Origin: Elmis aenea
Taxonomy: Eukaryota > Arthropoda > Insecta > Coleoptera > Elmidae
Assembly: GCA_947652605.1 (NCBI GenBank)
Contig: OX393579.1
Span: 26,867,674-26,931,673 of the forward strand
Direction: 5' to 3'
Length of the DNA: 64,000 bases
This document shows, in pieces, positions 21,013 through 32,941 of the stretch. Position numbers and translations under genes: made by a program. The notes under the pieces were generated by a model that saw nothing but the letters and a program-made list of their open reading frames with translations, had not been told where the DNA came from and searched no databases. How positions within the stretch are numbered: position 1 is the first letter of the stretch; each line of letters opens with the position of its first letter.

Positions 21013-23487
21013 TATTTATCGTAGTTTGTACAAACCGTACATCAGTACCACTAGGTATATGTCATATTTTATAAACTGTCTATATGGATATGACTTTTGC
21101 GTTGTAAAATTTAATATAATCCATATAATCTATGGTTGGATTACCGCTTTAAGAAAGAATGTAAATTTATATCGTTATGTTTGCTACACAAAATTGTAGT
21201 AAATTAGGAGTTTGTTGATGAATGATAAAATATATACTTATATTTGTAGCCAAGTTCGCTCCTAAAAGATGACGTTACATTTTTTTAGTAATTAATCGTA
21301 GACAATAAAATTAAAACAAAAATAAAAAACTTGTCTCTTAAAGTCGATGAAAGTTTAGTTATACTATGCCCAAACCGAAATTAAGAAAAGTTCCCATATT
21401 TATAATACCTTTAGAGAATGATTTACTACATTTGTTTAAAGCGTAATATAATGTAATCCAATAATAGCGATATGAATATGATGACCACATATTAATGTAT
21501 GTAATGTAGTTCAACTACTCTCGTTAGTGTTTTCCACGAGCCGCCACAGGTGCGGGTACTCGAATCCCTCGTGTGCTGCTTAATATTTCATAGGACACTA
21601 TACTTGTTTATTATTCAAACCCCTATTAAAACTCCTACAGCCAAAGCATAAAAAACTGCCACAAAATTGTCTTGGTTCTTGAAAATCCTATATATGTATT
21701 TTACATAAAAATTGTATCTCACATCTCGTGAGTAGGTGTGAACATTGTTTTGTCTCGTATATTATCATTTACATACAAAATTTATACAGAGCGAGCTTCA
21801 TAGTACTATTTACTGAATAAGAAAATTGAAAAGACGTTCCATCAACACATCCTCGAATTTTATTTGGTAGTTTAAGAACAAAAGAAACCCGAGAGCATCG
21901 TTGCATTTGTTAAAACAATACGCTCAATAAATTTAGAAAAGGCGCGCAACAAATCAAGCGTGCGTTGTTTTCAAACGAGCAGATGTTACAGAAAATAATA
22001 ATTTTAGTAATGGCTTTTCAAAATATAGTTAGTTTTAATATTTTGAGCCAAAACAATAAAAAGCTGTAATGAATATATAACAAATGAACTGTAATACCGA
22101 TACACTGAAGCAAATAATTTAATTCATTTTCAGTGTAAATTAGTTGTTACTAATATGTAAATTTTTAGCCTTTATACATGAATAACCTTTGGTCTGTTTA
22201 TTTGTGATGATATATGGAAAATCTAACAAAGGAAACTGCTATGAGGGATATACAATCAAAATTTATTACCTGCTTCAACTTTATATCCTGAAAATGTCAA
22301 AATGACCTCATTTCCGTTTTGCAGCTTTGAATATGAAATAGATACCCAACTAAAAATAGCCGTATTCGACTTCATTAAACTTTTTTTTAAGAACTGGAAC
22401 AAACAAAAGCGCAACAATTCTTATTTCTTGGATACACGTTAACGACGATTTATTTTAACAGGATATTTTTATTAAGTTGGAACTTTTAGCAATAAAATTA
22501 TTGACGTTTCCTTGTGTAAATCAATACCACAAAAAGACCAGAATCACAGCTACCAGAACTATATGGCAGAAACAAAACATCACAAGACCGGAAACATAAT
22601 AATACAGTTATGCTGCCACCAGGCCTTTTGTTTTATGTAACGACATATTTCATATATTTTTTTATTAGATAGTTTATAAAACTCAGATGAATCCAGGACA
22701 AAAATCAATTATTTGTTGGATTCTTGTACAGGCTGTGTAAAAATAATTCCCCACTGTTGCTATATCGCAAACTACAATAGATACAAGATACAAGTCGACC
22801 AAATGTTCTTTAACAAATCAATATGTCACTAGACATAACAAAGAAATGCGGAATTTAATTTAAAATTGTTAAATAAATGAATTATGACACACAGCGATAC
22901 AATGAGAATTTTTACTTGTTATATGTTACTTGTTGCTGCAGGATTTCTATTGTACTGCAAATAAATACAATGCTGCTCAGACGTTTATTCGATTTATATT
23001 TTTGCCTTTTTCTCTCTGATTTAAACACAAAAGGCTCAAAATCACATTGACATTTTATAAATTAAAACTTCTTCTAGTTTTATTTTCATTTTAATACAGC
23101 GTTAGCATAACCGCTATACACAAACATATTTTTAAACAAGTAAGAATATTTAATGAATATTTAACAATCGTTTATGTTTTTGAGGTAAGTTTCAACGTAT
23201 GTCTACTTTTGCTAAAAACCGTATTTTATAACAAAAATATGATTGACCGGTCAGTTTTATTAATTATTAATAGTACTTGATACTTTAAAATCTTCTATTA
23301 CTTCAGTTACAACGATTGTTTGTAATAAAATTCTTCCGATATAGAAGTGGCGTTTAGTCTTAATTTATAACACACTTTAAAATAAAACACGTTAACACTC
23401 CCATGTTCGAAGAAAACTGTATGAACGTGGTTTATCAGGGAAATTTTCGAACTCTTGAAAAAAAAAAGTTTTTGCCAAACTTGGAAA
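21013..23487. other. AT-rich DNA, nothing recognised
   Basis: No coding signal and no bounded element. A GC-richer patch at 21535-21575 (GAGCCGCCACAGGTGCGGG, then CTCGAATCCC) loosely recalls a pol III B box, but no cloverleaf or A box can be built. Confidence 0.5.
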
Positions 23488-24630
23488 TTATTCGGCCTTG
23501 TCGCCTTCAAAGTACACTCCCCTCTGCTTCGTATACACCGCTACCAACGTTTTTTCCATGGTTCGAAACATCTCTGGAACGCTTCTTTTGAAATACTGCG
23601 CAGTTCCGCCAGCGACTTTGGTAATCTTGAAGCGATGGTAACCGCAGTAGTTAAAGTGCACTTCGAATATTTCCGTGTCGATTACGAGTGCTAGGTTCAC
23701 AAAACACCAAATAATCATGAGGTTAAAGGTTGGTGAAAGTCTTTTTTTCAATGAAAATAACTTATTACCTTCATTTTTATGACTTATTTTTTTTTTTAAA
23801 TGCCTTATCCTGACCCTCTATTACTGAGCAAACGAATGATGTTAAGGTTAAAGGTCCGTTAAGGCTTTTTTTTTTTTAAAAAACAAACGGTATTTGTAAT
23901 CCTACCACTCTACCACTCGTACAAGTATTTGACACGAAAACATTCAAAATACCTACATTTGATCTGCTACAACGCCATTCTGGTTACCGCCGCTTGAAGA
24001 TTGCCGCGATTTTTTTCTGATCGAGTCAATCAACTCAAAACGTCGACCTTTTAACGTAATTGTTAATTTTAAGGCAATCACGAAGAACAGGTCTCTGGAG
24101 TAATTCTTCACAAGTGGCGCAAACGTAAGCATCGAACAATTACCGTTTGTTTTCTTTAAAATCAAACTTTAACCGAACTTTAACCTGACCGTCATTCATT
24201 TCATCAGTAAAAGAGGGTAAGGTAAAAGGTTTGTTAAGGCTTTTTTTTACGGTAAACATTTAGCTTTACGTATGTTCTGTGTGCTTACGTTTGCGCCACT
24301 TGTAAGTTACTCCGGAGACATATTCTTCGTGATTGCCAATTATGAGAATTAAAAAGAGTCTGCTAAAGCTAGATCAGGCGGTTGCGGAATGACTATTTTT
24401 TCGTGTTTCGTCAAAAACTGACAGGTCAGTAGGAAATTTCTGCGCGGGCGCATTATCAGCCCTGAGCATCAATTGGTTTTTCCTACAAGCATCGGGCGTT
24501 TCTTTTTCGAATAAGCTCACGAAAACGTTTTATTACTTTAAGATGATATTCCTTGTTCACTGTTTTGCCTTTTGGAAGCAATTCATAGTAAACAACACCC
24601 TCAGAATCAGTTTTGAATGTCGACGGTCAT
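23488..24630 (-). pseudogene. Scrambled mariner transposase remnant
   Basis: Read on the - strand from high to low coordinates: KTDSEGVVYYELLPKGKTVN and EYHLKVIKRFRELIRKRNAR (24450-24625), then DNAPAQKFPTD (about 24430), then LTITLKGRRFELIDSIRKKS (24000-24080), and finally PEMFRTMEKTLVAVYTKQRG and VYFEGDKAE (23488-23600). This is the order of a mariner transposase from the middle to the C-terminus. Stops, shifts and a local inversion (24067-24135 against 24283-24345, with GGCAATCACGAAGAA and CAAGTGGCGCAAACG) break it. A GGTTAAAGGT…TTAAGGC(T)n motif recurs three times (23717, 23835, 24213). It is an old, dead copy. Confidence 0.75.
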
Positions 24631-24824
24631 CTTGAACGAGGATATAATCATCGACTGAAGTCATCTTTAAACGTTTCCTCTAATCGCACATTTGTCCGAC
24701 TTCCAGCTTACAGCCTCACTTTCAAATACTGTTTCGGGGCCATCGTTATACTAGCGGGCCGACCCCTTACTGCAAAAGCGAGAAAAGTGGTGGGGATAAA
24801 GGCCGACCGTTCATTATTTGCTTA

Positions 24825-25105
24825 TTTTTGCTGTACCTTTTAATTTTTTTGCCTGTCTCTATACGAGGTAATTAAAAAAAATATTGTATTTCCAACTTCA
24901 CAGTGAGGTACATTTGCTAAAAAAGCAAAAACTTTTTACGTCATGATTGTTTGCTCTCTTTGTTTCTAATTTTTGCTTTATACATTCTAAATTAATTGCT
25001 AGTCTCTAATATGGGATATTTTAAAAAAAGTTTTATACCTCCAACTTCACGGTGAGGTACATTAGCAAAAAAAGTCAATCAACTGTTAACGTAATTTTTT
25101 GTAAA
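24825..25105 (+). repeat. Two imperfect copies of a roughly 120-bp block
   Basis: TATTGTATTTCCAACTTCAC then GTGAGGTACATTTGC (about 24880) recurs as TTTTATACCTCCAACTTCAC then GTGAGGTACATTAGC (about 25030), with similar flanks (TTTTTTTGC(C/T)…GTCTCTA). The offset is about 155 bp. Function unknown, probably duplicated transposon debris. Confidence 0.6.
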
Positions 25106-25908
25106 TTTTTTCTTTTAATTTTTTTGCTGGTCGCTTTCACAAGATATCCAACTTTTTCATGAATATTATGTGCTACAAATAGTATTCGTCGATTGCCAAC
25201 ACGAATAACTTTAAATAACCGTAATTTACGTTAATAATAAATAAAGTTCAAGTAATAATTTACACATACTTTTAATTTATTAATATTTAAAGGCATTTTT
25301 GTTGCGGTAATTGTCCAAACCATAAACTATTGTACGTAGCACAGCTTAATTGTTAATACGACATTGTTTTGTGCTTTTTTAGTAAATCAAATGTTTACTT
25401 TGAGATAAGTAATAAATAATTATGCTATTAGGTAGTTGTTATTTGCATGTTTACTAGCATGTACTTATAACTTATATAAATTATATATATAATATATAAG
25501 TCTATTTATATAAGTTTTTTGTAAATAATTTGTTGTCTAATTTGTTAAAATAATTTACTTCATAATGAAATTAAAGTAGCTTCATTACTTTGTATAACAA
25601 AATTTAGGTCAGTAGACAGATTTTTATGATGGGGTTCGACACCACATATTGTACAATACATTTTGTGTCATTTTGAACTTGGCGCAGTAAATCTTCAAAG
25701 ATCTTTTTTAAATAGACACAAAAAACGACATGATTTAAATCTTATTCATATATATTTGTTTACAACTCAAACCACTTAAAGACCTTTGAAAAACATTTTT
25801 TTAAACCCCTTTTTACTCCTAAATTTTGTTTTGTTTGAGCTCCTTTGGTCTTGACCAATCGCAGCTTCGTAATAGCCTTCTTTACTTTGGCTTTTTTTGT
25901 TATACGAT
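25106..25908. other. AT-rich DNA, nothing recognised
   Basis: Includes a TA-rich palindrome around 25465-25520. A 129-codon - strand frame (25760-26149) crosses the left border of the piggyBac-type MITE at 25913 and so cannot be an ancient gene. Its Lys-rich C-terminus comes from A/T-rich sequence. Confidence 0.5.
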
Positions 25909-25912
25909 TTAA

Positions 25913-26303
25913 CCCTTTCAATACGACTTTTGGCCAATGAAGTAAATTTTGTGTCATGTATAAAAATGTGTTGATATGGCTTAAGAATATATGTATACAA
26001 AGTTTCATATTTTTAGCTTTTACTTTTTTTTCATAGAAGAGCTTGGGACACAAATGTCCCCGCAGTATAGATCGCTTGGGATAAATTCGTCCCAGCAGTA
26101 ACTTATGAACACCCACATGACCAGACAAAAGTCGACTAAGAGGAGCCACATGTATTCCTGATACAAATTTAAGTGATTCACGTGTAGTGTGAGCTCAGAA
26201 CTACTATAAAATCCCATCCCAGGGTATTATAAAGCGACATTACACAATGCAGAATTTTTTAAACATTCCTTGGGACGTATATATCCCCGCAGTATTGAAA
26301 GGG
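25913..26303. mobile_element. piggyBac-type MITE A with internal GGGAC…GTCCC repeats
   Basis: TTAA then CCCTTTCAATAC at the left, and GTATTGAAAGGG then TAAA at the right: 12-bp inverted ends with the TTAA target of piggyBac (the right copy is mutated). Near the right half, GCTTGGGACAC…GTCCCCGCAGTA occurs at 26041, a variant at 26074 and another at 26268. Each has a short GGGAC/GTCCC palindrome followed by CAGCAGTA or CGCAGTA. 391 bp, no transposase. Confidence 0.8.
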
Positions 26304-26586
26304 TAAAACAGTTGTAAGATAAATCGCAATCATACAGTTGTAAGTGAACCCTCACATCTATAATCATACTAAGTTATCTTCATTGCGAACATCGTTCAAT
26401 AGTAACAATCGATTGCGGTGGGGTGTTTTTTTTTTTAATCATAATAATTACAGTGAATCAATAATTTGCTTTATAAGAGATAATACATCGATGCAACTTT
26501 AAAAGATGATAACATAATTTCAAATTTCATTCATGCTTCTATATTTACAGTGTTATTTCAGAATGCTTAATAATTACATAACAAAA
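26304..26586. other. AT-rich spacer between piggyBac-type MITEs
   Basis: No gene or bounded repeat seen. Confidence 0.4.
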
Positions 26587-26682
26587 ATGCCTGTTAAATG
26601 TTGCGCTCCTGAATGTAAAATTAATTACAAAGGAAGTAGTTACACACCATCGTTTAATTATTATATATTAAAATATTTATAA
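26587..26682 (+). pseudogene. THAP zinc-finger N-terminal fragment
   Basis: The first residues MPVKCCAPECKINYKGSS match the start of a THAP domain, a C2CH DNA-binding finger: initiator Met, Cys-x4-Cys, then NYKG. The frame ends 31 residues in, without the later Cys and His ligands or the AVPTIF-like end, so no folded finger is present. It may be the first exon of a THAP gene or P-element-like transposon (a weak GTAGTT donor lies at about 26630) or a dead fragment. It sits 56 bp upstream of the piggyBac-type MITE B insertion site. Confidence 0.5.
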
Positions 26683-26738
26683 AACTTGTTTCTATAAATT
26701 ATAAATAAAATATAATGAAAAATAGTAATAGTTTTTAA

Positions 26739-27330
26739 CCCTAGAAGTCCAATCATATTTTTGAGGCTATAAAGCCCAATCATACGTCAAAACGACGTAC
26801 AATTATAAAAGAGCTCTATCTAAATAAACTTTACTACAAATACTAGTTTTTTGTATGGTTTATGTGAAATACTTTCTATGTAAATAAAAAAACAGGAATT
26901 TAGAAAAAATATTGTTTATTTAAACTCTGAAATGTTCACTTTAATTAAACATACAAAAAATGAGACGAAAACTGAGATCCTTGTAATTTTTTCTTATATA
27001 CTACAAATTGTTTACAAAAATCAACTATTTATATTTTTTTATGAAAAGCTAATCAACTCTTATCAAACATAAATCACTTAAGTGAAATATAATTCAGAAA
27101 ATTCGAAAAGTGCAAAAGTTAACAAAGCCCAAACATACGTCATAACGACGTGAACATTGCGATAACAACAAAATGGCGGCACTTATCAAAGCGAGACTGC
27201 TGTCTCCTGTTAGCTCTGGGCATGTACCTAGTTGGCTCGGATGGTCACGGTGATCTAAGCAAGCATGCGAAGGAGATCGCGAATATGTGTTGGAGTGTAC
27301 GTCAAAATGACGTAGATTGGGCTTCTAGGG
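26739..27330. mobile_element. piggyBac-type MITE B, intact TTAA duplication
   Basis: TTAA flanks both sides (26735-26738 and 27331-27334). Left end CCCTAGAAGTCCAATC and right end GATTGGGCTTCTAGGG pair. Three copies of an ACGTC…GACGT palindrome lie close to the ends: 26783-26800, 27135-27151 and 27298-27314, each beside AAGCCCAA or TTGGGC. 592 bp. A 63-codon frame at 27150 that crosses the right repeats is a by-product. A related but different element (MITE A) lies 435 bp away. Confidence 0.9.
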
Positions 27331-27334
27331 TTAA

Positions 27335-28959
27335 TTATTAACGTAATAATTTACGCTATATTCTATACCCAGGCATACAGTATTATAGCGACTTATGCTC
27401 GGTATCGGCCTTTATGCTCACCACTCAAAAATTCAATGAGTCGAACCGCTAGTTTAACGATGGCCCCGGCTGTTTTAACATTTCCAATGTTTTCGTAACG
27501 AATTTTCCTAGTTTGACACACAAATTAGTTGCTCGTAAAAATCAATCATTTTAAATGTAACAAAAATCGCCTGACGCACCTAACACTAGTTGACGCAAAC
27601 ATACGTAGCATGAAGATAAGCAAAATATCACGTTGCGGTTTTCGCTAGAATACTTGCTATGGTTGCATCCAGTTGCAGCAGAATACACATCCCGCTAGTA
27701 CGTCTTCTGACGAGCACATTCAAAAGTCCGGAAACTTTCTGGACAAGCCAGGTATGTTTAAAATGTATACAGAATGCGCCAAGTAGGTGAAACACCATTG
27801 TAATCTTGGACCGTGTGCGTATACCACAAATATTCATAAATTTAATAGCATAAAAAACATTCATAAAACTGTACCATAGATTTAACATTATTACTATTAG
27901 CTTAGGAGTTTATGTGCATACTTAAATACTAAAAGAAGAGCTTTCACTTTAAATAATTGCTTTAATTTATATTTAACCAATTTCTTCAACGCATTTTTTT
28001 AAGGTATCAAAATGTAAACGATACATTTTAAATGGACTTACTTATTTTATTTATCCCAACATTATTGCTTTACCCTGTATATTATACGCTGAGAAATAGT
28101 AGTGGTAAAATTTATTTGTAAACAACCTATACACAAAAAAAGTTAGGAGTATTTACAAAATTGTTTGTCAATAAAATGAATGTTATACTTTGTAGCAAAT
28201 AACACGTAGATAGTAGATACGTTTGAAAAAAATTGCTTTCAAAAACAAATATCCAATAAACTGAAATTCAGGAGCACTATATTGGGTTCTCATGAATAAG
28301 ATACAACTTCAAATATCAGTTAATTCATTAAAAAGGCACATCTATAACTCCTGACCTCAATATTTCACGCACGAATGATATCGACAGTGCTAGCAATATA
28401 ATTTTACAGGCAATTCTAAAGAACGTTATCTCTCCAAATTTTATGCCCATGACTTGGCGATGCCTGCTCATGCGTGCAACTCGGTTATATTTAAATAAAT
28501 TTACCATGTTTAATAAAACGGTGTAAAATAAAAATGTTGTTTTATACGATTTTTTGTCATTTGCATCGTAACTTCCAGCAAAATGTTTTTGCCCCGTCCA
28601 TAACTTTTTTTTTAAATATTTATGTTAGGTAGTGAATAACTTTGAATAATTTTTACACAGAGCGAGATAATAATTTTGCAAATGGAACGCGCCATAGAAG
28701 GCAGACGTATTTTGCATGAATATGCTTTTGTTTTATAAACTTAAACAAATTTGCCTGAAAATGCAAAAAAATATGTGTACTATAATAATGTCCTTTGTAT
28801 GTTTTTTACCATAAGCATTTATTTGCAACCCAAAAACGTAAATCTGTTTTACATTTATGGGAATCCAATGTAGACTTCAAAGCATAAAAGAAATCCAAAA
28901 ATATAATAGTTATTTATGTATCAAGGCCGAAAAAGTACGTTTTGGCCGAGGTGCATATT
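27335..28959. other. Non-coding DNA, nothing recognised
   Basis: AT-rich. A GC-rich 22-bp block (CCGCTAGTTTAACGATGGCC) near 27447 has an inverted near-copy at 24733-24758, next to the mariner remnant. Frames at 27628-27888 are not supported. A lone CCCTGTATA at 28071 looks like an orphan transposon terminus. Confidence 0.45.
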
Positions 28960-28961
28960 AC

Positions 28962-29256
28962 ATTTTTTGTGCGATCGAATTAATAACAATTTAAATGTTT
29001 AGTAATTTTCAAAATTATAGGTTAGAAACTACGTGACATTCTGTCACTGACAGATGACGGCGTATGTACTGCATTACCGGCCCTCTCCTTAGCAACGGCC
29101 GTAAAAGTTATTTTTTCGGCCGTTGCTAAGGGTAACGGCCTGAAAAGTAACTTTTACGGCCGTTGCTAAGGATAGGGCCGGTAATGCAGTACTTTATGGT
29201 TGCTAACGCGTCCGTCAAACAGCTGTTTCTATTACGATCGCACAAAAAAATATATA
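28962..29256. mobile_element. Palindromic element with a G+C-rich CGGCCGTTGCTAAGG core
   Basis: The outer ends TTTTTTGTGCGATCG (about 28966) and CGATCGCACAAAAAA (29236-29250) pair. The inner part pairs much better: GTACTGCATTACCGGCCCT with AGGGCCGGTAATGCAGTAC, and CTTAGCAACGGCCGTAAAAG with its inverse. The core repeats CGGCCGTTGCTAAGG twice more. No clear target duplication. The right half overlaps an unsupported 64-codon frame. Confidence 0.7.
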
Positions 29257-32142
29257 TGGTGTTCCATTTAAAATTTCAAAATTTGTGTCCGTTTTCGGTT
29301 GAACCGGAAGTCGTATTACAACCTCAATACTTTCACCGTATCCGAAAAATACGATAACGCTTAGATACAAGTTTTCATTGTAGTATCTTTAATGATGTTT
29401 TAGATATTTGTCTGTTTCCATAGTTTTGCGCATCCCTGTATGTAAGATACCAATAAAAACTAAACACATGGAAAATGCCACCAATTGCTTAAAGTTTAAT
29501 TGACGCTTATAAAATGTTTTAAGTTGCTGCAGGCTTAATTTTTTTATTTGATATAAAATATTTTTGAGTTGCAGTATGAATCGTCCACTTTTCAGCTGCT
29601 TCTACATTCTCGAGAGCTACGGTTATAAACCTTCTAGTATTGTTATAAGCTTGCTTATGAAAAAAGCTCCAGTTTTTCGCAGAGAAAAGGCTATATTAAA
29701 AAAATGGATAAAATTGGTACCGCTTTATCCGGTATCAATATAATTTTCCATACATCATCATGAATTCTGTTTTGTGTATGACTAACTAACCGTTACTGTA
29801 TCTCGTTTTCGTAACCATTCAGCGATCGACATTTCTACCGATCAAATTGAATAGGTACATGCTATCATAATGGCAAACCGCCTACTATTGTATCACAGAT
29901 ATGGTAAACAGTGCATGAACCGAGTACGTGCATGCATAATACATCAATATACGTAGCAACTGTTGCCAGTTACGTTCACCGGCGCGATACTTCTGAAAGA
30001 TTAAATTCCTTAAATTTTTTTATTACAGTTTCATAAAATTCATGTCAAAAATTCATCGGCTGCTGTGTTGAAATTATTAAACTTATAACAATCTGACACA
30101 AGGAAGACAAATCTTCCTTTAAGACGATACGAGATCCCTTTCGTAGTGCCGTAACTTCATATTTGCTCCTATAAGGCCGTTATATTTTCTCCTTAGTTAG
30201 ATCTAGTCTCCACATTCATCCATAAAACCTCTAACTTTTGGAGTATTAGTCTGATAACTTGTACTATCATTGATAAATTGCTACTCGAGCTGACTTGGCG
30301 ATTCGATCTCACCAGCTTTTGAACATTTATTACAGCTTCGAAAACGATTCGCTGGAGAGCTAGAGTGGAGTTCAAATATTTTTAAGAAATTTTTTTGTAC
30401 TTTATTTCTGGAGAGATATCACGAGACACCACTGTAAACTGGGGTTGTAATTTATTGTGTTGCTCTTAGCTGGTAAACAAATATATGAAGTAAGTTGAAA
30501 CATGTTTGCCAAGGTTTAGTAAGCAGAGACTTTATGCATATGGAGTATGCCGAGGAAAGTAAATTTGTGTATCTCTTTACACCCTAAGATTTTCTCGGGA
30601 AAATAGCGGGCGGATGAAAACAAAATTAAATTTTTCAAAGTAGAACAAACAACTGTCGTTAAAGCTTGTTTTCAGAAGTTCATTAAATAGTCTTGTTAAA
30701 TAATTACATTTACCAAAAGAAAATTTATTTTCAACTTAGTTTCATCTATTTAATACAATTTTTAATTAATTACTACTTGTTATTGTCAGTTTATCATCAT
30801 CATAATCCTAAAGCCTTTTTTACCCTTCGGGGGTAAGGCCAGCATGCGCTGCGTCAAGAATAAATATTGGCATTTTAACAAATATATCTTATGATATACA
30901 GTATGTTAACATTATAAACGAGCATACTACACACATATGTTTAATAAAAAAATAAATAGGTAGGTAACAGTATATCTAGCAAATAAAACCTTTGGTAATA
31001 ATACACTATTTTATTAAAATCTTCATATAGAGGTACCTATGTTTTCTATAGCAAGATGATGTACCGAATCTTAACGAAGTAGTACCTACTACTACTGTTA
31101 CAAACACACAAAAAAAAACTTCTAAATCAAAATTGATAAATTCGTGTTAAAGCATCTTCGTTATTTAATTAAATCGCATTCATTATTTTACTATATTCAA
31201 TACAACAGATAAAACTTTTTTTTAATATATAACTTTTGCTGTATTACTCAATACCGTTAAAAGAGATTATTATTTAGGTAATATTAAAGAATTATGCACA
31301 CAGGTAGTTGCAATTTGCCGATTATTATCATTTTTTCGAAAAAGCCATCATTTGTCCTAAAATGTGTATCTGTCATACAAAATGTAAAACGAGTTTGAAT
31401 GTTATGATGTATAATATTTCTTGAAATCTACAATATTTCGGAATTCGAACAAAATGTTTTTGACATAATTTGTCGTTAAATTTGCAGCCTAAAATGCATT
31501 ATTACAAGACTAAGCAAAACTTTTGCCAAACGAATAAGAATTTACAATTTTACAACAGTCATTTATGGCAGTTTTCACGTAATTAAAATAAATTTAAATT
31601 TGTAATTGAATCACTTTTTAAGAAACTGGACAATTAGACAAAATTCGATAAAGTTCGACAAAAAGGTAAAACAGACCAAGTTTCGTGATAAAATGACGTG
31701 CAGCGTTTGCGTCATCAAAATTACATTTACATGTTCTGTTTCTCTTTATATTTCCTTAAATTAAAAAAGGCGCATTTGCATAATTGTTTCTTAGTCTGCG
31801 TTTTTTTTTTTTATAACAATACTTTTAATTTTTAATCGTTTACATGTTCTGTTTACTCTTTCTTTCAACCCCTCTATTTTACAGTATAATACGGCATAAT
31901 AATTGTCTTTTACTTTCCCCAAAAGTTATTTTAAAGGGGGGCATAAGTTTATGCTTGCCTAGGGGCCCAAGAGACTTAAAACGCTTGATAATTGGAATAA
32001 TAAAGCTCAGTTGTCGAGATTTTGTATAAGATTGTTGCAGCTTCTTCAAAGTACAAACAGAGATTGTATTCAAAACGAATTTGAACTTTCGAATAGTACG
32101 TGGATACAAATATTGTTATTAACGAGGGTGTGTACTTAAATA
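29257..32142. other. Non-coding DNA with minor repeats
   Basis: No gene recognised. TTTACATGTTCTGTTT followed by CTCTTT occurs at 31727 and 31839 as a direct repeat. A GC-richer 60-bp patch at 30810-30865 (ACCCTTCGGGGGTAAGGCC) resembles the 3' end of a retroelement but cannot be assigned. Frames near 30193 and 31879 are not supported. Confidence 0.45.
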
Positions 32143-32144
32143 TA

Positions 32145-32659
32145 CCGGGTGTAAATGAAGTGTAGTACATACACCCCCTTTTTTTTCTTTAGTTTTGATT
32201 TTAAATAAATGAAATTTTAGACATGATAAGTGCAAAAAACCTGGCTTTTTGAGCCGTTGCACACATTTGTTTCACTTCCGGTTTCGCCGGAAATGACCCC
32301 AACTTTGTTATTTTAAATAAAACACCCTGTATATTTTTACATTTTTGGAAAGAGGAAGCGATTTTGGATACAACTGCACTATTTTGGTTAATTTTTATAA
32401 CCTCAAAATTTTTTTGAAACAAAATTTAGTTTTCTATTAAGGGTGCCGTGACCTGCATAAATTGATTTTTATTATGTCAACAATTGTCCAAAAAACGTTT
32501 TTGTAAATTTTAAATGATATTTAGGTTAGGAAGTGAAACAAATGTGTGCAACGGCTCAAAAAGCCAGGTTTTTTGCACATATCATATGTCTAAAAGTTCA
32601 TTTATCTAAAATCAAAACTAAAGAAAAGAAGGGGTGTACCACACTTCATTTACACCCGG
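32145..32659. mobile_element. Palindromic TA-MITE with CCGGGTGTAAATG ends
   Basis: Flanked by TA. Ends CCGGGTGTAAATGAAGTGT and ACACTTCATTTACACCCGG pair. The inner blocks AAAAACCTGGCTTTTTGAGC and CAACGGCTCAAAAAGCCAGG pair, as do TGTTTCACTTCC and its partner. An internal CACCCTGTATA at 32321 suggests that part of another CAGGGTG element sits in the left arm. The overlapping - strand frames are by-products. Confidence 0.88.
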
Positions 32660-32941
32660 TATAATACTAATTACAAAATATTTTATGTCGTCGTATCGTT
32701 GTTTCGTTTTCCTGAGATTCTGCAAAGTAATTTGTAATCATAATGTTATTGAATATTCTCATTTTGGTAAAGACTTTTTAGAATATATTTTAGTTTAATA
32801 TACCTACACTTATAATTTTAGAACATGAAATTTAAAATTAAATTTAAATTATGCACAGAAATGCATTTTGACAGCAGGTTGGCACTTTCCATTTTAAGAA
32901 GAATTGATTTTATATGAACACAACATTAATAAGCACTTATA

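Noticed and set aside
21535..21580. Possible tRNA or tRNA-derived SINE (CTCGAATCCC resembles a B box)
   Set aside because: No A box at the proper distance and no cloverleaf stems.
25760..26149. 129-codon - strand frame with a basic C-terminus
   Set aside because: It crosses the border of the piggyBac-type MITE A, so it cannot be an old gene, and the basic residues come from A/T-rich sequence.
30810..30865. GC-rich patch ACCCTTCGGGGGTAAGGCC as a retroelement 3' end
   Set aside because: No tail, no duplication and no coding sequence next to it.
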